64,000 nucleotides of DNA. It comes from CAZTXD01 sp964617995. GTDB taxonomy: Bacteria > Actinomycetota > Acidimicrobiia > Spongiisociales > ZC4RG35. The position numbers and the translations under genes are program-made. The first letter of the stretch is position 1. Each line of letters starts with the position of its first letter. Positions 50,060-57,964 of the stretch are shown here, in pieces. Under the pieces are notes generated by a model. It did no database searches, was not told the DNA's origin, and worked only from the letters and a program-made list of their open reading frames with translations. The DNA is taken from contig CAZTXD010000001.1 in NCBI GenBank assembly GCA_964617995.1, positions 1 to 64,000 of the forward strand. The letters run 5' to 3'.

Positions 50060-50605
50060 TCACTCGGTCAGGCGATGGACGATGAACATCCCTCCGAATC
50101 CGGGATTTCCCCGATCCCGTCGTTCGGCGTCCGCGGCGGCGTACTCGTTGACGAGCGCCTTGAACCGTTCGATGAACCCCGCCAGCATCTCGTCGTCGAG
50201 ATGGAGATGGAACCTGGTCATCTCGGCCACGGAGTCATGACCGGACTCGTGGAGCTCCCGGCGAAACGCGTTGAGCATGGCCGGCTCGCCAGCGTCCTCT
50301 TCGTCGGCGACGATCTCGTCGAAGCTCAACCTCCACGACAGACCGGTGGAGCGATACGGCTTCTCGTAGGCTCCACTGGGTCCCTGGCGCACTCCGACCG
50401 ACTCCAACAGCCCCGCCGCCAGCAGGAGGCGTACGTGATGCAACACGGTGGAGGGATCCAGCTCGAGACGATCGGCCAGTTCCTTGTTGGTCCTGGCACG
50501 GTCGTTGCACAGCCGCAGGATCCGCAACCGGGTCGAGCTGGCAACTGCCTTGACCTGGGTCTCGGTGGGTGGAAGCTGCCAATCCTCCCGTCGACGTTCT
50601 TGCAT
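50060..50605 (-). CDS. ArsR-like winged-helix transcriptional regulator
   Basis: A 181-residue protein with an N-terminal winged helix. VKAVASSTRLRILRLCNDR is followed by the recognition region NKELADRLELDPSTVLHHVR and LLLAAGLLESVGVRQG. The C-terminal half is helical (about 100-181) and may bind a ligand or dimerise. TATTCT ends eight bases before ATG 50605. The divergent MFS transporter gene is separated from it by a 12-bp inverted-repeat operator, so it probably represses itself and the transporter. Confidence 0.88.
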   Translation of the reverse strand: MQERRREDWQLPPTETQVKAVASSTRLRILRLCNDRARTNKELADRLELDPSTVLHHVRLLLAAGLLESVGVRQGPSGAYEKPYRSTGLSWRLSFDEIVADEEDAGEPAMLNAFRRELHESGHDSVAEMTRFHLHLDDEMLAGFIERFKALVNEYAAADAERRDRGNPGFGGMFIVHRLTE

Positions 50606-50639
50606 GGACCAGCAGAATAGCCTCGGCTTGGGAACCTTT

Positions 50640-50671
50640 CCAATCAATTGGTAGATTATCCAATTGATTGG
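50640..50671. promoter_or_regulatory. Inverted-repeat operator between ArsR-like and MFS genes
   Basis: CCAATCAATTGG (50640-50651) and its exact reverse complement CCAATTGATTGG (50660-50671) flank eight bases. Each arm also contains the palindrome CAATTG. The site covers the -35 region of the regulator (TTGGAA, 50638-50643, minus) and the spacer of the transporter promoter (TTGGTA 50648, TAGGTT 50672). It is a strong candidate binding site for the adjacent regulator. Confidence 0.75.
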
Positions 50672-50677
50672 TAGGTT

Positions 50678-51931
50678 ATGCAAGTGCCGGTCGAACCTCC
50701 TCAACCCGCTCCACCGGACGGACCTTTCCTCCGTCTCGTTGCCTCCTCGGGTCTTTCCAATCTGGCCGACGGGATATTCAAGATCGGTCTCCCGCTGGTA
50801 GCGGTCGCCTTCACCCGCTCGCCGCCGCTCGTAGCCGGGCTCGAGCTGGTGCGCACGCTGCCGTGGCTGCTGGGGGCCCTGCCCGTTGGTGCCCTGGTCG
50901 ATCGTCTCGACCGTCGCCACACGATGCTGGTGTCCAATCTGGTCCGGACCGCGGCGGTCGCCGCCCCCGCGGTGGCCATCGGCGCCGATCAGGGATCGAT
51001 CGGGCTGCTGTACCTCGCCGCCCTCGCCACGGGGCTGGCAGAGGTGTTCTATGACACCGCGGCTCAATCCCTCGTGCCGAGCATCGTTGCCCGTTCGGAT
51101 CTCGACCGCGCCAACGGTCGACTCTATGCCGTCGAGCTCGGCGCCCAGGAGTTCCTCGGCCCACCCCTATCCGGCCTCCTGATCGCCGTTGCGCTGTCCC
51201 TGTCCTTTGCCGCGTCCGGTGCTCTCTGGATCGTCGCCATCGTCGTCCTTCTATCGATACGCGGCCCGTTCCGACCGGTCAGGACCGGCGAACCCGCGAC
51301 GCTGCGGGCAGACATCCGGGAAGGCGCTCGGTTCTTGCTGGGCCGGCCCCTCCTCCGGACCATGGCCCTGATGGTCGGCATGACCAACCTGGCAACCAGC
51401 GCCGTGTTCGCGGTTTTCGTTCTCTTCGCCGTGGGACCGGACTCGGCCATGCAACTCTCCGAGCCACAGTTCGGACTTCTGTTCGCGACTCTCGCCGCCG
51501 GCGCCCTGCTCGGTGGCTTCCTCGCCGAGCATGCCCAACGCCGCTTCGGTCGGGCCCGCACCCTCACCCTGTCGGTGGCGGGCATCACCGCCTACGTCGT
51601 CGCTCCCGCCTTGACCGCCAACATCGTCGCCATCGCCGTCACGATGTTCCTGAGCGGGGTCACCACGATGATGTGGAACGTCACCACCGTGTCCTTCCGC
51701 CAGCGGGTGACCCCGGATCACCTCCTCGGTCGGTTGAACAGCGTCTACCGCCTGGTGGCGTGGGGAACCCGCCCACTCGGCGCCGTCCTCGGCGGAGCAC
51801 TCGGTCAGTGGCTCGGCGTCCGTGGTGTCTTCGCCGTCATGAGCGTCCTGGCTGCGGCGACACTCGTTCCCAACCGCAGCATCACCGAGGAGGCGCTCGT
51901 CACCGCCGAGAGCGATCCCGAATTGGAATAG
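50678..51931 (+). CDS. Major facilitator superfamily exporter
   Basis: A 417-residue transporter with about 12 membrane helices, of the MFS_3/EntS-like type. It has NLADGIFKIGLPLVAVAFT in helix 1, LVDRLDRRHTMLVSNLVRT in the loop 2-3 region, and a GVTTMMWNVTTVSFRQRVTP block in the second half. ATG 50678 gives the reading used. GTG 50684 is attractive because TAGGTT ends six bases before it. Substrate unknown; efflux of a toxic or signalling compound sensed by the divergent regulator is a reasonable guess. Confidence 0.9.
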   Translation: MQVPVEPPQPAPPDGPFLRLVASSGLSNLADGIFKIGLPLVAVAFTRSPPLVAGLELVRTLPWLLGALPVGALVDRLDRRHTMLVSNLVRTAAVAAPAVAIGADQGSIGLLYLAALATGLAEVFYDTAAQSLVPSIVARSDLDRANGRLYAVELGAQEFLGPPLSGLLIAVALSLSFAASGALWIVAIVVLLSIRGPFRPVRTGEPATLRADIREGARFLLGRPLLRTMALMVGMTNLATSAVFAVFVLFAVGPDSAMQLSEPQFGLLFATLAAGALLGGFLAEHAQRRFGRARTLTLSVAGITAYVVAPALTANIVAIAVTMFLSGVTTMMWNVTTVSFRQRVTPDHLLGRLNSVYRLVAWGTRPLGAVLGGALGQWLGVRGVFAVMSVLAAATLVPNRSITEEALVTAESDPELE

Positions 51932-51990
51932 CCCTTCTCAGAAGGAACTCCCTCGGGCGTCGTATCCGTGGCCGGCCCCTGATTGCTACC

Positions 51991-52043
51991 GAGACAGAAG
52001 AAACCCCGAGGGAGCCGGACCGAAGCCTCAACCCTCTCGGGGT
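51991..52043 (-). terminator. Terminator of structured RNA A
   Basis: On the minus strand ACCCCGAGAGGG (52043-52032) pairs with CCCTCGGGGT (52012-52003) around an inner UUCG-capped helix, followed by the T-rich run TTTCTTCTGTCTC (52003-51991). Confidence 0.75.
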
Positions 52044-52347
52044 TCTCCACCCACTCGTCAGCCGGGTCGAAACCCTGCTCCCGGTGGGAGCGGCTGCCGC
52101 CTCTCGGTAGCAGCCTGACGCGGTCTTTCGACCGCTCGGACCCCCGTCTCCGAGGACCCCAGGACCGTCCGGCGAATCGTGGCCAATGGCCGCCGATCCG
52201 ACGCTTCCGGGGCCTGAGCCCCGGATCCGCTCCGGCCGTGAAGCCGGTCCGGGCCGGACCCTCCGCACCCACCGTCTCAGGTGGGCCCGGACCCAGTCGG
52301 GAGTTGCCTCCCGATCCGGGCGCTGAGGGGTCTCCCCCAACAGCGAC
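51994..52347 (-). ncRNA. Structured RNA A (about 354 nt), unidentified class
   Basis: No coding pattern is present. Read on the minus strand, a -35/-10 pair precedes a 25-nt hairpin (52345-52321) that starts almost at the predicted first base. At least eight further stem-loops follow, including TCGGGAG-GCAA-CTCCCGA, CCCACC...GGTGGG, CCGGGGC-tca-GCCCCGG, GCGGTC-GAAA-GACCGC, GCTCCC-acc-GGGAGC, GGGT-TTCG-ACCC and the terminator. GNRA and UUCG loops occur only when it is read on this strand, which fixes the sense. I do not see the conserved cores of RNase P RNA, tmRNA or SRP RNA. Two blocks near the 3' end are shared with RNA B. Confidence 0.6.
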
Positions 52348-52353
52348 GATGGC

Positions 52354-52383
52354 AAGGTAGATCCTCACCGTCATCGAATGCAA
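52354..52383 (-). promoter_or_regulatory. Promoter of RNA A
   Basis: On the minus strand TTGCAT (52383-52378), an 18-base spacer, and TACCTT (52359-52354). The predicted first transcribed base is close to 52347, just before the first hairpin. Confidence 0.6.
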
Positions 52384-52386
52384 GCC

Positions 52387-52429
52387 AGCAGCCTGATTGT
52401 TTTTCGCGAATAGCAGCCTGTTTTTCGCG
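52387..52429 (+). repeat. Direct repeats between the two RNA promoters
   Basis: AGCAGCCTG occurs at 52387-52395 and 52412-52420. TTTTTCGCG occurs at 52400-52408 and 52421-52429. An inverted TTTTCGCG lies at 52462-52469. The spacing between promoters and the exact duplication suggest binding sites for a regulator. Confidence 0.6.
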
Positions 52430-52486
52430 TTCGTTTCTGCAATAACCCTCCGTTTCGAGAGCGCGAAAAGAAACCGTGTGTTCAGC

Positions 52487-52516
52487 TTGACGACACCTCC
52501 CGGAGCGCCCTAACTT
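52487..52516 (+). promoter_or_regulatory. Promoter of RNA B
   Basis: TTGACG (52487-52492), an 18-base spacer, and TAACTT (52511-52516), the best -35/-10 pair seen in the window. The predicted first base is about 52523. Confidence 0.65.
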
Positions 52517-52522
52517 TCCAGT

Positions 52523-52680
52523 CACCGGATCGGGGGCGACCCCGGACCGGCACCACAGTCGCCGAGAGGCGGCAGTGGGAGGTCTCTCGGAGACCGGGCT
52601 TTCGGGTCCGGAGTGCGGGAGATCGGGAGGCCCCGAGAGGGTAGGTGCTTACGCACAGACTTTCTCGGGGCCTTTTCTTT
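52523..52680 (+). ncRNA. Structured RNA B (about 158 nt), unidentified class
   Basis: Between a strong promoter and a strong terminator lie consecutive hairpins. They are CGGGG-GCGA-CCCCG (52531-52544), CCAC..CGCC-GAGA-GGCG..GTGG (52553-52578), GGTCTC-tcg-GAGACC (52581-52595), a GGGC/GGTCC stem (52596-52609), and the terminator with inner GTGC-ttac-GCAC. Two loops are GNRA in this sense. The blocks CCGAGAGGCGGCAG and CCCCGAGAGGGT also occur in RNA A, in the same order, with 55 bases between them here and 50 there. It lies upstream of the RecB-like nuclease gene but that gene has its own TAGGGT box, so a riboswitch role is less likely than a free RNA. Confidence 0.6.
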
Positions 52681-52681
52681 C
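52629..52681 (+). terminator. Strong terminator of RNA B
   Basis: GGCCCCGAGA (52629-52638) pairs exactly with TCTCGGGGCC (52663-52672), enclosing a small GTGC/GCAC hairpin, followed by TTTTCTTTC. It is the clearest Rho-independent terminator in the window. Confidence 0.85.
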
Positions 52682-52750
52682 ATACCGGTCACCGTCACCG
52701 CGGCCCGGAGAACTACATCTGTGTCACTCTCACCGGGTAGGGTGCCGCCC

Positions 52751-53521
52751 ATGACGTTGGCGACAGAACCCCTGGAGACACTGTCACCGAGCAGGGCCGG
52801 AGACTTCAAGACCTGCCCTCGACTGTTCAAGTTCCGTGCCATCGAACGTCTCCCAGAGCCCACCACCGTGCATCAGGCACGTGGCACGACGGCTCACGTC
52901 GCCCTCCAGCGTCTCTTCGACCTGCCGGCAGGCGACCGCTCCCCCACCCGGCTCTTCGATCTGTTCCGGGAGGCCTGGGCCGAGCTTCGAGTCGAAGCCG
53001 AGTACCGGGACCTGTTCCCGTCGGTCGACGAGGAGCGTCGATGGGGCGTCGAGTCCCTCCAGCGGCTCGCCAACTACTTCGAGGTCGAGGATCCCGCGGT
53101 CATCGAGCCCATGGAACGGGAGAAGGAGATGTTCGAGGATCTGGACGGCATCGTCATCCGGGGGATCCTCGACCGTCTCGACCGTGACTCCGAGGGACGG
53201 TTGGTCATAACCGACTACAAGACCGGGCGGGCCCCACCCGAGAGATACGCCCTGGGCTCGTTCTTCGCCCTCAAGATCTATGCCCTCCTCATCCGGCAGA
53301 TCGAAGGCGAGACACCGGTCGAGGTTCGCCTCCTGTACCTCGACGGCCCGACCCTCTATCGCTGTCCGGTGGACGACAACGGCCTCGATGCCATGGACCG
53401 CCAGCTCCGGGCGTTGTGGCAGCGCATCGAGTGTGCGATCGTCGATGACCGCTTTCCGCCGCGGCCGGGTCGTCTGTGTGATTGGTGTGCGTTCCGGGAC
53501 CGGTGCCCTGCCTTCGAGTAG
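52751..53521 (+). CDS. Stand-alone RecB-family nuclease with iron-sulfur cysteines
   Basis: A 256-residue PD-(D/E)XK nuclease. An early cysteine lies in FKTCPRLFKFRAIER and a histidine motif in RGTTAHVALQRLF. The active site is GILDRLDRD then ITDYKTGR. The C-terminal RLCDWCAFRDRCPAF provides three more cysteines, the AddB/Cas4-type 4Fe-4S arrangement. TAGGGT ends seven bases before ATG 52751. It is similar in layout to the nuclease domains of AdnA and AdnB encoded 1.5 kb downstream, but has no helicase. No cas1 or cas2 is nearby, so a CRISPR role is unlikely. Probably a DNA repair exonuclease. Confidence 0.88.
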   Translation: MTLATEPLETLSPSRAGDFKTCPRLFKFRAIERLPEPTTVHQARGTTAHVALQRLFDLPAGDRSPTRLFDLFREAWAELRVEAEYRDLFPSVDEERRWGVESLQRLANYFEVEDPAVIEPMEREKEMFEDLDGIVIRGILDRLDRDSEGRLVITDYKTGRAPPERYALGSFFALKIYALLIRQIEGETPVEVRLLYLDGPTLYRCPVDDNGLDAMDRQLRALWQRIECAIVDDRFPPRPGRLCDWCAFRDRCPAFE

Positions 53522-53540
53522 GGCCCTATCTCGAGCCGCA

Positions 53541-54818
53541 TCAGGGGAAAATGCCCCGTACCAGTTTGGCGTCTGCCACCCGTCGGATCCCCTTGATCAG
53601 TGCAGCCGTGCGCATGTCGACGTTCTCGGCGTTGGCGATCGATAGAACATCGTCGAAGGCCCTGGTCATGATCTCGCGTAAGCGGCCGACGATCTCGTTC
53701 TCCGACCAGAAGTATTTCTGGACGTCCTGAACCCATTCGAAGTAGCTGACGGTGACGCCGCCGGCGTTGGCGAGGATGTCGGGAACGATGAACACCTCCC
53801 GATCGCGGAGTAAGTCGTCGGCGTCCAGGTTGGTGGGGTTGTTGGCGCCTTCGATCACGATCCTGGCCTGGATCTCCTTGGCGTTCTTGTCGTTGATCAC
53901 ACCCTGGAGAGCAGCGGGCACCAACACATCGCAGGGAACCGTGAACAGCTCCGACCCGTCGATGTGCTGGGCGTCGGGATAACCCTCGAGCACACGGTGT
54001 TCATCCACCCACTTGCCGGCCCCGGCGATGTCGAGACCGTTCTCGTCGTAGACGGCGCCGGAGACATCGGAGACGGCCACGACCTTGCATCCCATCTCCA
54101 CCGCCGACACGGCGGCGTAGCGACCGACGTTACCGAACCCGTGGATGGCCACCCGGGCACCCTCCGGGCTCATACCGATGTGGTGGGCTGCCTGGGGCAG
54201 GAGGAACATCAGTCCCCTCCCGGTGGCCTCCCGGCGGGCGACGCTCCCTCCCAGGGCCGGGGGCTTGCCGGTGACGATGGCGGGCACGGCATGACCGACG
54301 TGCTGGGAGTACGTGTCCATGAGCCACGCCATCACCTGCTCGTTCGTTCCCATATCGGGAGCCGGGATGTCGGTGTTGGGTCCGATCACGTTGATGATCT
54401 CCATCGTGAAACGACGGGTCACCCGCTGCAGCTCTGCCCTGGACAGAGCCATGGGATCGACGCGCACCCCTCCCTTGGCACCCCCGAAAGGGACCCCGAC
54501 TATGGCGCACTTCCACGTCATGAGCATCGCCAGAGCCGCCACCTCGCCCAGGTTGACGTCCCCGGCGAAACGGATACCGCCCTTGGTGGGGCCCATGGTG
54601 GTCAGATGCTGGACGCGATACCCGAAGAGCGTGTCCACATCCTCATAGGTGTCGTGACGAAACGGGAAGGTGACGACCGTTGCCTTTTGAGGAAAACGCA
54701 GCCGTTCCGCGACGTTGTCGTCGAGACCTATGAGAGTCGCCACCCGGTCGAATTGGCCCACCGCCTCCCGATACATGGGAGACTCCCACTCCAGCATGTT
54801 GCCGTCGAAGGACGTCAT
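53541..54818 (-). CDS. Glutamate dehydrogenase (Glu/Leu/Phe/Val family)
   Basis: A 425-residue enzyme that interconverts glutamate with 2-oxoglutarate and ammonia. KGGIRFAGDVNLGEVAAL and the catalytic VPFGGAKGGVRVDP lie in the first 125 residues. NTDIPAPDMGTNEQVMAWLM and the Rossmann motif HGFGNVGRYAAVSAVEMG follow. Size fits the hexameric small type. Leucine or phenylalanine specificity cannot be excluded. AGGAGG lies only two bases before ATG 54818, closer than normal; ATG 54797 is an alternative. A TAGCGT box (54854-54849, minus) would give a leader of about 24 bases. Confidence 0.93.
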   Translation of the reverse strand: MTSFDGNMLEWESPMYREAVGQFDRVATLIGLDDNVAERLRFPQKATVVTFPFRHDTYEDVDTLFGYRVQHLTTMGPTKGGIRFAGDVNLGEVAALAMLMTWKCAIVGVPFGGAKGGVRVDPMALSRAELQRVTRRFTMEIINVIGPNTDIPAPDMGTNEQVMAWLMDTYSQHVGHAVPAIVTGKPPALGGSVARREATGRGLMFLLPQAAHHIGMSPEGARVAIHGFGNVGRYAAVSAVEMGCKVVAVSDVSGAVYDENGLDIAGAGKWVDEHRVLEGYPDAQHIDGSELFTVPCDVLVPAALQGVINDKNAKEIQARIVIEGANNPTNLDADDLLRDREVFIVPDILANAGGVTVSYFEWVQDVQKYFWSENEIVGRLREIMTRAFDDVLSIANAENVDMRTAALIKGIRRVADAKLVRGIFP

Positions 54819-54991
54819 CGCCTCCTACCTTTGGGTCGCTCGGTCCCCACGCTAACGGAGTGCCGGAGACGATGCCGATCGCGAATTCGGGGAGAATCCG
54901 CCACGGGTTATCCATAGCGTGGCTGCGGTGATTCCGCACTCGGGCAACACGGTGGCCCACCCGATCACCCACCCCTCTAACATCGCCTCAC

Positions 54992-57964
54992 GTGGTGGTC
55001 ACCGACCGTATCCGAACGCTGACGGGTGCTTCCGAGTGGGACGAGGCGGTAGCCGACACGTCCGGCCCCCAGCTCGTGCTGGCCGGGCCCGGAACCGGCA
55101 AGACCGAGTTCCTCGCTCGCAGGGTGGCGCACCTCATCTCCGAAGGAACCCCGGCTCGGGCGATCCTCGTCCTCACATTCTCTCGCCGCGCCGCAGCGGA
55201 GCTGGAGGATCGGATCGATGCGCTGCTTCCTCGACCGGTGAGCGGCGCCTCCGCCTCCACCTTCCACTCCTTCGCACATCGTCTACTCGAGAGGTACCGC
55301 CACCGGGCCGGACAGGAGCCCCCGTCCCTTCTCACCGGGCCCGAACAGGTGAGGCTCGTCTCTGAGTTACTGGCCGACGAGCGTCCTCGCGACTGGCCCG
55401 TTCATTTCCGCCCGCTGCTGACGTCGGCCACCTTCGCCGACGAGGTGGCCGACTTCCTGATGCGGATCCATGAGCGACTCCTGGAACCCGACGCCCTCGC
55501 CCGGCTCGCCTCCGAGCGATCGGACTGGAGAAGCCTTCCCCGATTCCAGGCGCGCTACCGCGAAGAGCTGACCCGGAGGGGGAAGGTCGATTACGGCACC
55601 CTCCTGGCCGAAGCGGTGCAACTCGCCGAAACCGATGAGGTGGACGGCCAGTTCAGCCATATCGTCGTCGACGAGTACCAGGACACGTCCCCGGCTCAGG
55701 CCCGGCTCGTCGAGCTGATAGCGGGCGACATGGCGAACCTGACCGTGGCCGCCGACCCCCACCAGTCCATCTACTCCTTTCGGGGAGCCGACGTGACCAA
55801 CGTGGAGAGGTTCCCCGACAGGATGGCAGCCATGGGCAAACCCACCACGACCGTCGTGCTGGCGAGGTCCTACCGGGTCCCTTCCGAGATCCTCGCCTCG
55901 GCGACACGCCTCGTCGCTCCCAACCGTCTCCACCGGCTGCCCTCCGTGGAGGTAGCCCCCGCCGACCATCGTGGAACCGTCGAAGCCCTGACGTTCGACC
56001 AGCGATCGGCCGAAGCCGAGTGGATCGCCGCCGAGGTCGAGCGTCTCGCCGTATCCGAGAGGGTCCCGCTCCGATCGATGGCCGTGCTGGTGCGCTCGAC
56101 CCGGCACCTGCTTCCCGAGCTGTCGCGTGCGCTCGACCGTCGCAAGCTGCCCCACGACCGCCCCGACGCCCGCCTCGTCGACCATCCCGCTATCCGGATC
56201 ATCTCCGACACTGTCCGCTCAGCCCTCTCCCCTCCCGACTCGCCGGAAAGAGCCCAGGCGACGCGGCGTCTGCTGCTGGGCCCTCTCATCGGCCTTTCCC
56301 TCTCCCGGGAGCGTCACATCGCCCGGCTCGCTGGGGGCGCTGCCGCCTCGTGGCCGGATCTGCTTCGCGTCGAGGTCCCCGAGGCGGCTCCCCTCGCCGA
56401 ACTGATCTCTGATCCGTCGTGGGCGACGGATCTGGCTGCGGTCGATGGCTTCTGGCATCTCTGGGATCGCCTTCCCGGCATCGAGGCGCTGGTCTCCGAT
56501 CCCCGACGCGCCGACTATCGCTCCGCATGGAGCGCCTTCGCCCGGATGCTGGAAGGGCAAGCCGAACGCGACCCCACCATCGGTCTCTCCGAAACGCTCG
56601 ACGCCACCAGCACCGGCGACTTCGAAGCTACCCCGCTGTTGAGCTTCACCCGACCCGAAGAGGACCGGCTGGTCGTCACGACCCTGCATCAAGCGAAGGG
56701 CCTCGAATTCGAGGTGGTGTTCATCGCCGACGCCATCGAAGGGGTGTTCCCCGACACCCGTAGGGCACGCGCCCTGCTCCAGACCCACCATCTTGTTTCC
56801 CCCGGTCATCACGACGCCGCCTCCCTCGCTGCCTCACGGCTGGAGGAGGAGCGGCGCCTCGCCTACACCGCCTCCACCCGGGCGCGGCGGCGCGTGGTGT
56901 GGACGGCCACAACCGCCGGTATCGACGAGGGTGAGCGCCGACCCTCACGGTTCATGCTCGCAGCCGTCGGTGTCGACACGTTCGACGACTTGGGCGGGCC
57001 CACACCGGCGGAGCCGTCCGGATTCGAACCGCTCACCCTCTCCGAAGCAGAGTCCCGACTCCGAAGACTGACCATGGACCCGACCGCTCCCCCGGTCGAC
57101 CGTCTCGCCGCCCTCTATGTCCTGACAGCGGAGTCGAGATGGAATCCCCTCTCCTTCGCGGGGGTCCCAGACCCCGGACCCGACCATGGGGTCCTCCGGG
57201 GCCCGGTGCGGCTCTCCCCCAGCCAGGCGGTGCTCTATGACGAGTGCCCGCGACGTTACGCGCTGGAGCGACGCCTCCATGCCGTCGACGCCGAGTCGCC
57301 CTACCTGGGGTTCGGCTCCATCGTTCACGAGGTGCTGGAGCTCACAGAGAGGGACGCCGTCGCTTCGGGCTCGCCCAGGGGCGATCTCACAGTGGCACTC
57401 GCCCACCTGGATGACGTCTGGGCCCGATATCCTCCTTTCGGGCCGCCGGCTCTCGACGACGCCTGGCGACAGAGAGCGGTGGAGTTCCTCGAGGGGCTCT
57501 ACCGCGACTGGCCCGGTGGCGACGAACCCCCGCTCGCCTTGGAGGTGGAGCTGGACACCACGATCGAGGGCGTCCAGTGGGTCGGTCGCGCCGACCGTGT
57601 CGACGCCACCCCTACAGGCGTGAAGATCGTCGACTACAAGACGTCGAGGAATCCGCCCACCCTCAAGGAGGCGGCCCGGTCCCTCCAGCTCGGCTACTAC
57701 CTGATTGCGGCCGCCGACCATCCCGAGCTCCGCGGCCACGGTGCCCCGGAGGGCGCCGAGCTGTGGTTCCCTCTCGCCCGCGGTAAACGAAAGGTCTACC
57801 CCTTCGACCTCGCCAACCTCGATGGGGTGCGGGACACGCTCGTCGGCGTCGGCAGGGCAATCCTGGCCGAGGAATGGTCTCCAACAGTGGGCCGCCACTG
57901 TGAGCGCTGCCCGTTCCGACGTGTCTGCCCGGCCTGGCCCGACGGCCGGGAGGCCTACCGATGA
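54992..57964 (+). CDS. adnA: AdnA-type helicase-nuclease subunit
   Basis: A 990-residue protein. The UvrD-like motor (1-700) has Walker A LAGPGTGKTEF (Lys37), Ia LTFSRRAAAELEDR, motif II IVVDEYQDTSPAQ, motif IV LARSYRVPSEI and motif VI YTASTRARRRV. The C-terminal RecB-type nuclease has VGRADRVDA then IVDYKTSR. Four cysteines (DECPRRYALER; CERCPFRRVCPAW) make the iron-sulfur set. The order (this gene then the next, ATGA overlap) and the P-loop sequences fit mycobacterial AdnA-AdnB, a double-strand-break resection machine. TAACAT ends eight bases before GTG 54992. Which subunit is which is judged from pattern only. Confidence 0.87.
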   Translation: MVVTDRIRTLTGASEWDEAVADTSGPQLVLAGPGTGKTEFLARRVAHLISEGTPARAILVLTFSRRAAAELEDRIDALLPRPVSGASASTFHSFAHRLLERYRHRAGQEPPSLLTGPEQVRLVSELLADERPRDWPVHFRPLLTSATFADEVADFLMRIHERLLEPDALARLASERSDWRSLPRFQARYREELTRRGKVDYGTLLAEAVQLAETDEVDGQFSHIVVDEYQDTSPAQARLVELIAGDMANLTVAADPHQSIYSFRGADVTNVERFPDRMAAMGKPTTTVVLARSYRVPSEILASATRLVAPNRLHRLPSVEVAPADHRGTVEALTFDQRSAEAEWIAAEVERLAVSERVPLRSMAVLVRSTRHLLPELSRALDRRKLPHDRPDARLVDHPAIRIISDTVRSALSPPDSPERAQATRRLLLGPLIGLSLSRERHIARLAGGAAASWPDLLRVEVPEAAPLAELISDPSWATDLAAVDGFWHLWDRLPGIEALVSDPRRADYRSAWSAFARMLEGQAERDPTIGLSETLDATSTGDFEATPLLSFTRPEEDRLVVTTLHQAKGLEFEVVFIADAIEGVFPDTRRARALLQTHHLVSPGHHDAASLAASRLEEERRLAYTASTRARRRVVWTATTAGIDEGERRPSRFMLAAVGVDTFDDLGGPTPAEPSGFEPLTLSEAESRLRRLTMDPTAPPVDRLAALYVLTAESRWNPLSFAGVPDPGPDHGVLRGPVRLSPSQAVLYDECPRRYALERRLHAVDAESPYLGFGSIVHEVLELTERDAVASGSPRGDLTVALAHLDDVWARYPPFGPPALDDAWRQRAVEFLEGLYRDWPGGDEPPLALEVELDTTIEGVQWVGRADRVDATPTGVKIVDYKTSRNPPTLKEAARSLQLGYYLIAAADHPELRGHGAPEGAELWFPLARGKRKVYPFDLANLDGVRDTLVGVGRAILAEEWSPTVGRHCERCPFRRVCPAWPDGREAYR

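Noticed and set aside
51991..52681. RNase P RNA, tmRNA or SRP RNA
   Set aside because: The P4 strand GAGGAAAGUC, the tmRNA T-arm and 3' CCA region, and the SRP GGAAG/AGCA loop are not visible; a covariance search would settle it.
52523..52750. RNA B as a riboswitch for the nuclease gene
   Set aside because: The gene has its own leaderless -10 (TAGGGT 52738-52743) after the RNA B terminator; not excluded, but less likely.
52751..53521. Cas4
   Set aside because: The fold and cysteines are similar, but there is no cas1, cas2 or array; neighbours are metabolic and repair genes.
54908..54916. DnaA-box-like TTATCCATA
   Set aside because: A single near-match between gdh and adnA with no cluster of boxes or origin genes.
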